From contig OU015524.1 in the NCBI GenBank assembly GCA_907165065.1, positions 37,267,295 through 37,331,294 on the forward strand: a stretch of DNA of 64,000 nucleotides, written 5' to 3'. A program made the translations under genes and the position numbers. This DNA comes from Caprimulgus europaeus. Lineage: Eukaryota > Chordata > Aves > Caprimulgiformes > Caprimulgidae. Below the pieces are notes generated by a model that made no database searches, was not told the origin of the DNA, and worked only from the letters and a program-made list of their open reading frames with translations. This document shows positions 60,294-64,000 of the stretch, piece after piece; positions within the stretch are counted from its first letter, which is position 1; the number at the start of each line of letters is the position of its first letter.

Positions 60294-60468
60294 CTGAGCC
60301 ACTTTCTCTTTGCACCTGGATGACTTCTAATTTCTTTTCACCTGTTTTTTGAAATTGAGCTGGAACTGATTTATCTCTTCCTTCACAGAAATGTTGCATT
60401 CCTGTGGTCATCAAGAGCTGGTCCCCGCTTGCATCATTTTTACTTTCAAATATCTCCCAGGTGCATTC
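60294..60468 (-). CDS. Candidate internal coding exon, gene unknown
   Basis: On the minus strand, a branch-point-like TGACTAAC and a tract ending ATTGCAG (just above 60468) precede a 175-base interval with one open frame of 58 codons plus one base, closed by the donor CTCAG|GTAACT. The peptide begins ECTWEIFESKNDASGDQLLM and continues FCEGRDKSVPAQFQKTGEKK. It is hydrophilic and varied in composition. The family is not recognised. The frame also stays open beyond the donor to 60079, which weakens the exon reading, so chance remains possible. Confidence 0.28.
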
Positions 60469-60474
60469 CTGCAA

Positions 60475-61343
60475 TGTGAATGAAGTTAGTCACTAAATGA
60501 ATACCAAGTAGCTATTTAGCTACATGTTGCTCACTAGATACTTCACCTGGAGCTGGAAAACAGCATATACTGGAGCTTATATAGATGTCTAACTGTGAGG
60601 GATAGTCATAATGCAGGAAAGCTAACTTCAGAATTTGAACTAAAGCCAAACTTATAAAACCATTAGATTTTGAAGGCAGGAAAAGGAAAGGAATAAGGCA
60701 GAACAGATACACTTCTGATAGAAAAGTAGTTTCTTAAAAAAGGCTCTGAAATTACTTTAATTGGTATGAGTGTTGCATATGTCACTCAAACTTGTCTGCT
60801 TTATGAAAATGAGTCATGGCAACTAGACATCATATAGAGGAAAGAGGAAACAGCTTTATTTCTCTGAGTAATGCTGCTCTTAATTCTTGACCTTGGTTAC
60901 TACTACCCTAACTTGTTCTGAATCACCTATCATGTGTTTATTTTTGCTTTTGTGCAGTAATACTATTAGATAGTAAATATTAATAGTAAGTACTACAATA
61001 TATGCAGCTGAACATCCTACTGACAGTCAGTAATGAAAGCTGGCTTACATGAGAAGCATGAGAATGCCTCTTCTGCAATATGAACTAAAGCATGGTTGTT
61101 TAACACAGTTAAGACCTCATTTCACAGCAAGAACATTTAGATGTCCATCTACATCTCATAGCTTTCTGGTTGGTGTTGTTTACTCTGCTAAATGCAGGTG
61201 AAGGAGGTAACAGTTTAGTTCCTTCTCTGCCAGGCAATGTGCTGGCCTTTAATATGTGCACTGGATGAGGCCAAAGAGAAGTGCCAACAGAGGTGTCTGC
61301 TGCAGGGCTGAGGAAGTCATAATCACACCCATGGAATAATCCA
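60475..61343. other. Unique sequence, no gene seen
   Basis: No recognisable feature before the AAAAG array. Confidence 0.35.
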
Positions 61344-61548
61344 GAAAAAAGAAAAGAAAAGAAAAGAAAAGAAAAGAAAAGAAAAGAAAAGAAAAGAAAA
61401 GAAAAGAAAAGAAAAGAAAAGAAAAGAAAAGAAAAGAAAAGAAAAGAAAAGAAAAGAAAAGAAAAGAAAAGAAAAGAAAAGAAAAGAAAAGAAAAGAAAA
61501 GAAAAGAAAAGAAAAGAAAAGAAAAGAAAAGAAAAGAAAGAAAAGAAA
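61344..61548. repeat. AAAAG pentanucleotide array, about 41 copies
   Basis: An almost perfect GAAAA repeat of about 205 bp, with irregularity only near the right end (GAAAGAAAAG). Both minus-strand open frames across it (Ser-Phe-Leu-Phe-Phe repeats) are artefacts of a five-base repeat without stops. Confidence 0.97.
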
Positions 61549-62407
61549 TAAGGTAGTCATAGAACATTGCCTATGATGTGTCACACATTTCTTTGGTAGT
61601 GAAAATCACATTAGGAGGCTTCTTACTATTTTAACAGACCTGTTTTATACAACAAATAGCCCCATCTTTAAAAAGAAGAAATCTCAGAAGCTATTTAATG
61701 AAGGTGGTATTTCATTATGGGTAGCTATGTTTGTACACAGCAGTTGAAACTAACTCCACTATAATTTTTCAAGGATAGGGCAGTGGGAGTCAGTGATTTC
61801 AAAAAGATGAGAAGACAAGGCCCTGGGAGAAGGACTGAGCTCCTAAGACAGGGAAACATCTTTGTTTCTGAGATACTGTGCACATTAACACTATTCCCAT
61901 AAATTAGCAAGTTAAAACAGTTGCAACTAGTGGCCTTCTACAGGGTTTTCTAAACTGTCCTTGTTGCAGCCTACTCATATTTCTGTCACACTTTTCTTCA
62001 CAGTTGAGTTTGGCTCACCAAAAATTTGCTTATATTTGTTGCATGGATTATGAAAGAGGTAATATCTCCTTTACCAGATTTTTACTATTTTCCATGGGCA
62101 TTTCTGCTTAGGAAATCCACTTAAACCTTCAAGCTAATAAGAAAAGAAACTCTCATACTGGTCTACCTTCTCTAATATTTAGAGGAAAGCACTTTGTTGG
62201 GAAACACCCTCATACAACCATTACCCAATAGTGATGAGGATTTTTAGCCAAGCTAATTTCACATTAGTTAATCTTGCTTCAGTGAAGCACTAATTGTTTT
62301 TTTTTTACTCTATCTTGAGCGCATACTTGGTCTTTTTTACAGGTCACAAATGTGAATAAGACATCTGCACAAACTGTGTGTATTATACCTGTACATTCAC
62401 AAAGCTC
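61549..62407. other. Unique sequence, no gene seen
   Basis: No recognisable feature between the microsatellite and the LTR. Confidence 0.35.
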
Positions 62408-63032
62408 TGTCCTGGTTTCACTAGGACAGAGTTAATTATTTTCTTCTCAGTAGCTAGAATAGAATAGCTGTGTTTTGGTTTCAGTATGGGACTTTTTATG
62501 AGAAGAATGTTGATAATGTACTAATGTTATTAGTTGCTGCTGGAGCCCAGGGCCATCGTGTTTGAGTAGTTTGCAAGAGCAAATGACTGGGAGGAGGGGA
62601 AAGCCAAGTAATTAGCAAACCCCAAAACTGGCATTTGGATATACCAATGAAATATTCCATATCATATCACATCATGTTCAATATATTAAGCAGGGTTGAC
62701 CAGAAAATAGGGGTATTCTCTCAGAGATCAGTTGGACTTGCTCTTTCAGGGTTATGGTTTTGATTTCGGGACTGTCTTGACTATAGAATTGCTAGCCGGG
62801 TACAGGCTGGGCATTGGTCAGCGGGTGATGAACAACTATATCACTCATTTGCATATTCTGTTATTACTGTTATTATTATTATTATTATTATATTTCAATT
62901 ATCAAATTGTTTTTATCTCAACCCACGAGTCTCCTTACCCTTCCTCTTCCAATTCTCTCTCCTACTCCCTGGGGTGGGAGAGTGAGAGAGTGACTGTGTT
63001 TGGTTGCTAGCCGAAAGAGTGAAACCACCGCA
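62408..63032 (+). mobile_element. Solo LTR with perfect 5-bp target duplication AGCTC
   Basis: The 625-bp element begins TGTCCTGGTTTC and ends GTGAAACCACCGCA. AGCTC occurs immediately on both sides (62403-62407 and 63033-63037). It contains a TTA trinucleotide run (about 62871-62890) and a purine-rich GGGGTGGGAGAGTGAGAGAG segment near its end, both usual in this abundant avian LTR family. No internal retroviral sequence is present. Same family as the interrupted LTR at 30971-32219. ERVL-type assignment is from the 5-bp duplication and memory of the family. Confidence 0.9.
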
Positions 63033-63037
63033 AGCTC

Positions 63038-64000
63038 CAGTTTAAAAATCATCTTAAGTACAATCACAAGTGATGATGTAGTCCTTTTAAAGTCCCCTAA
63101 CTAAAGTTTTTTTATAATCTCTTACTAAATAGTACAAAGTAACACAACAGAATCATGAAAAACAGGTATGCATTTCTAACTCACCTCCTGTGCGTCTACA
63201 AAATTTAGCAGTAGCCTTTTAAACAGCATAGCAACAATATAACCTTTTACAGTTTTTTTTAAACTCATTTTAAAGCCTAACACACAAAGCTTTCTGCCTT
63301 TAATAAAGTGTCCTTCTGTGGAGGACACTCCATTGAAGTTCAAAATAGTTCAAAACCACTATTTCCCAGCCAAAGTTTGCCCTTGCTGAAATGACGACCA
63401 GAACTCAGATCATTTAACTAGGAAATTAAATAGGCCAGTTTAAGAATTTTTATTCAAGGTGTAATAATACTGCCTTCAGCTACTGAGAACAGTATTATCT
63501 GCCCAGAGCAGAGGGAATTTGGTGGTTGGAGTTCAATGCACATATATTTATCCTAATTCCCTATCAAAATGTGGCACCAAAAAAAATAAATCCTACCCTG
63601 GGGCCATAACTCTGATGCTAAAAGATTGTGAATCCTGAATATAGTGATTAATGGTGGAGAAATCTGTGTACAAAGAGCTACAATGAATGAAGTGAAAAGG
63701 CATTTTGGTCCCAGGAGGCAATTAATAGATGGCAAGAATACTGTTCATTTACAAGTTATGTTTAACTGGTAGTGATGTCACAGAGCTAGGTAAATGGTAG
63801 AACTGCATTAATGGTCCCCAAACCCCAAATCTCAGCACTCATTAAGACTGAGTCATAGATTAATGAAGAGACATTTATACTTTCAGTCAGTGCCATAAAT
63901 AACTGTACAGCATTAAAGTCAGCTAATAAGGAGGCAGAAGATGTTGCCTTATGACTACAAGCATGTTTTAAAGATGTTTATTTCAAAAGAGATTTTTTTC
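63038..64000. other. Unique sequence, no gene seen
   Basis: AT-rich sequence with no recognised gene or repeat up to the window edge. Confidence 0.35.

Noticed and set aside
61109..61584. Two long minus-strand open frames (152 and 111 codons) with Ser-Phe-Leu-Phe-Phe repeats
   Set aside because: They are produced by the AAAAG array, which has no stop in these frames; no gene.
1..64000. CRISPR arrays, operons, bacterial or phage genes, tRNA or rRNA genes
   Set aside because: No regularly spaced repeats, no dense coding and no recognisable tRNA or rRNA sequence were seen; the window is vertebrate nuclear DNA.

Overview
The window looks like nuclear DNA from a bird. It is AT-rich and gene-poor, with many CR1 LINE fragments carrying the avian 3' end (TTCTATGATTCTATGA type) and solo endogenous-retrovirus LTRs. 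There are no operons, no dense ORFs and no bacterial signals. The CR1 subfamilies and the LTR family starting TGTCCTGGTTTC suggest a neoavian bird; that placement is inference. I recognise no exon of a known protein-coding gene, so most of the window is probably intergenic or intronic. Most open frames seen here have about the length chance would give.

Layout. 1-2100: minus-strand hAT DNA transposon whose transposase resembles GTF2IRD2-like proteins, broken by five lesions and running off the left edge, with a CpG-rich block at its 5' side. 2160-2800: ancient CR1. 2800-30100: long low-complexity and unique stretches with scattered ancient repeats, younger CR1 pieces at 11.5 kb and 27.5 kb, perfect hairpins at 11.0 kb and 18.35 kb, and a candidate coding exon at 18.6 kb. 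30.1-34.7 kb: the densest mobile-element block. It holds a CR1 fragment, one solo LTR nested inside an older solo LTR (5-bp target duplication visible), then a CR1 that keeps its 5' region and ORF1 but has lost the reverse-transcriptase part of ORF2.

34.7-49.9 kb: mostly unique sequence with small CR1 fragments, two related LTR tails 1.5 kb apart (42.6 and 44.1 kb), an LTR-like CpG-rich element at 41.7 kb and a candidate exon at 48.4 kb. 50.0-52.5 kb: three same-strand CR1 fragments, the first encoding the ORF2 C-terminus. 52.5-62.4 kb: unique sequence with an AT/GA-rich microsatellite, a minus-strand candidate exon at 60.3 kb and a 205-bp AAAAG array. 62.4-63.0 kb: a solo LTR with a perfect 5-bp target duplication, same family as the older LTR at 31-32 kb.

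The parts do not form a pathway. The window is a record of transposition: one DNA transposon, several ages of CR1 and at least three LTR families. Family calls rest on remembered resemblance, not on searches.
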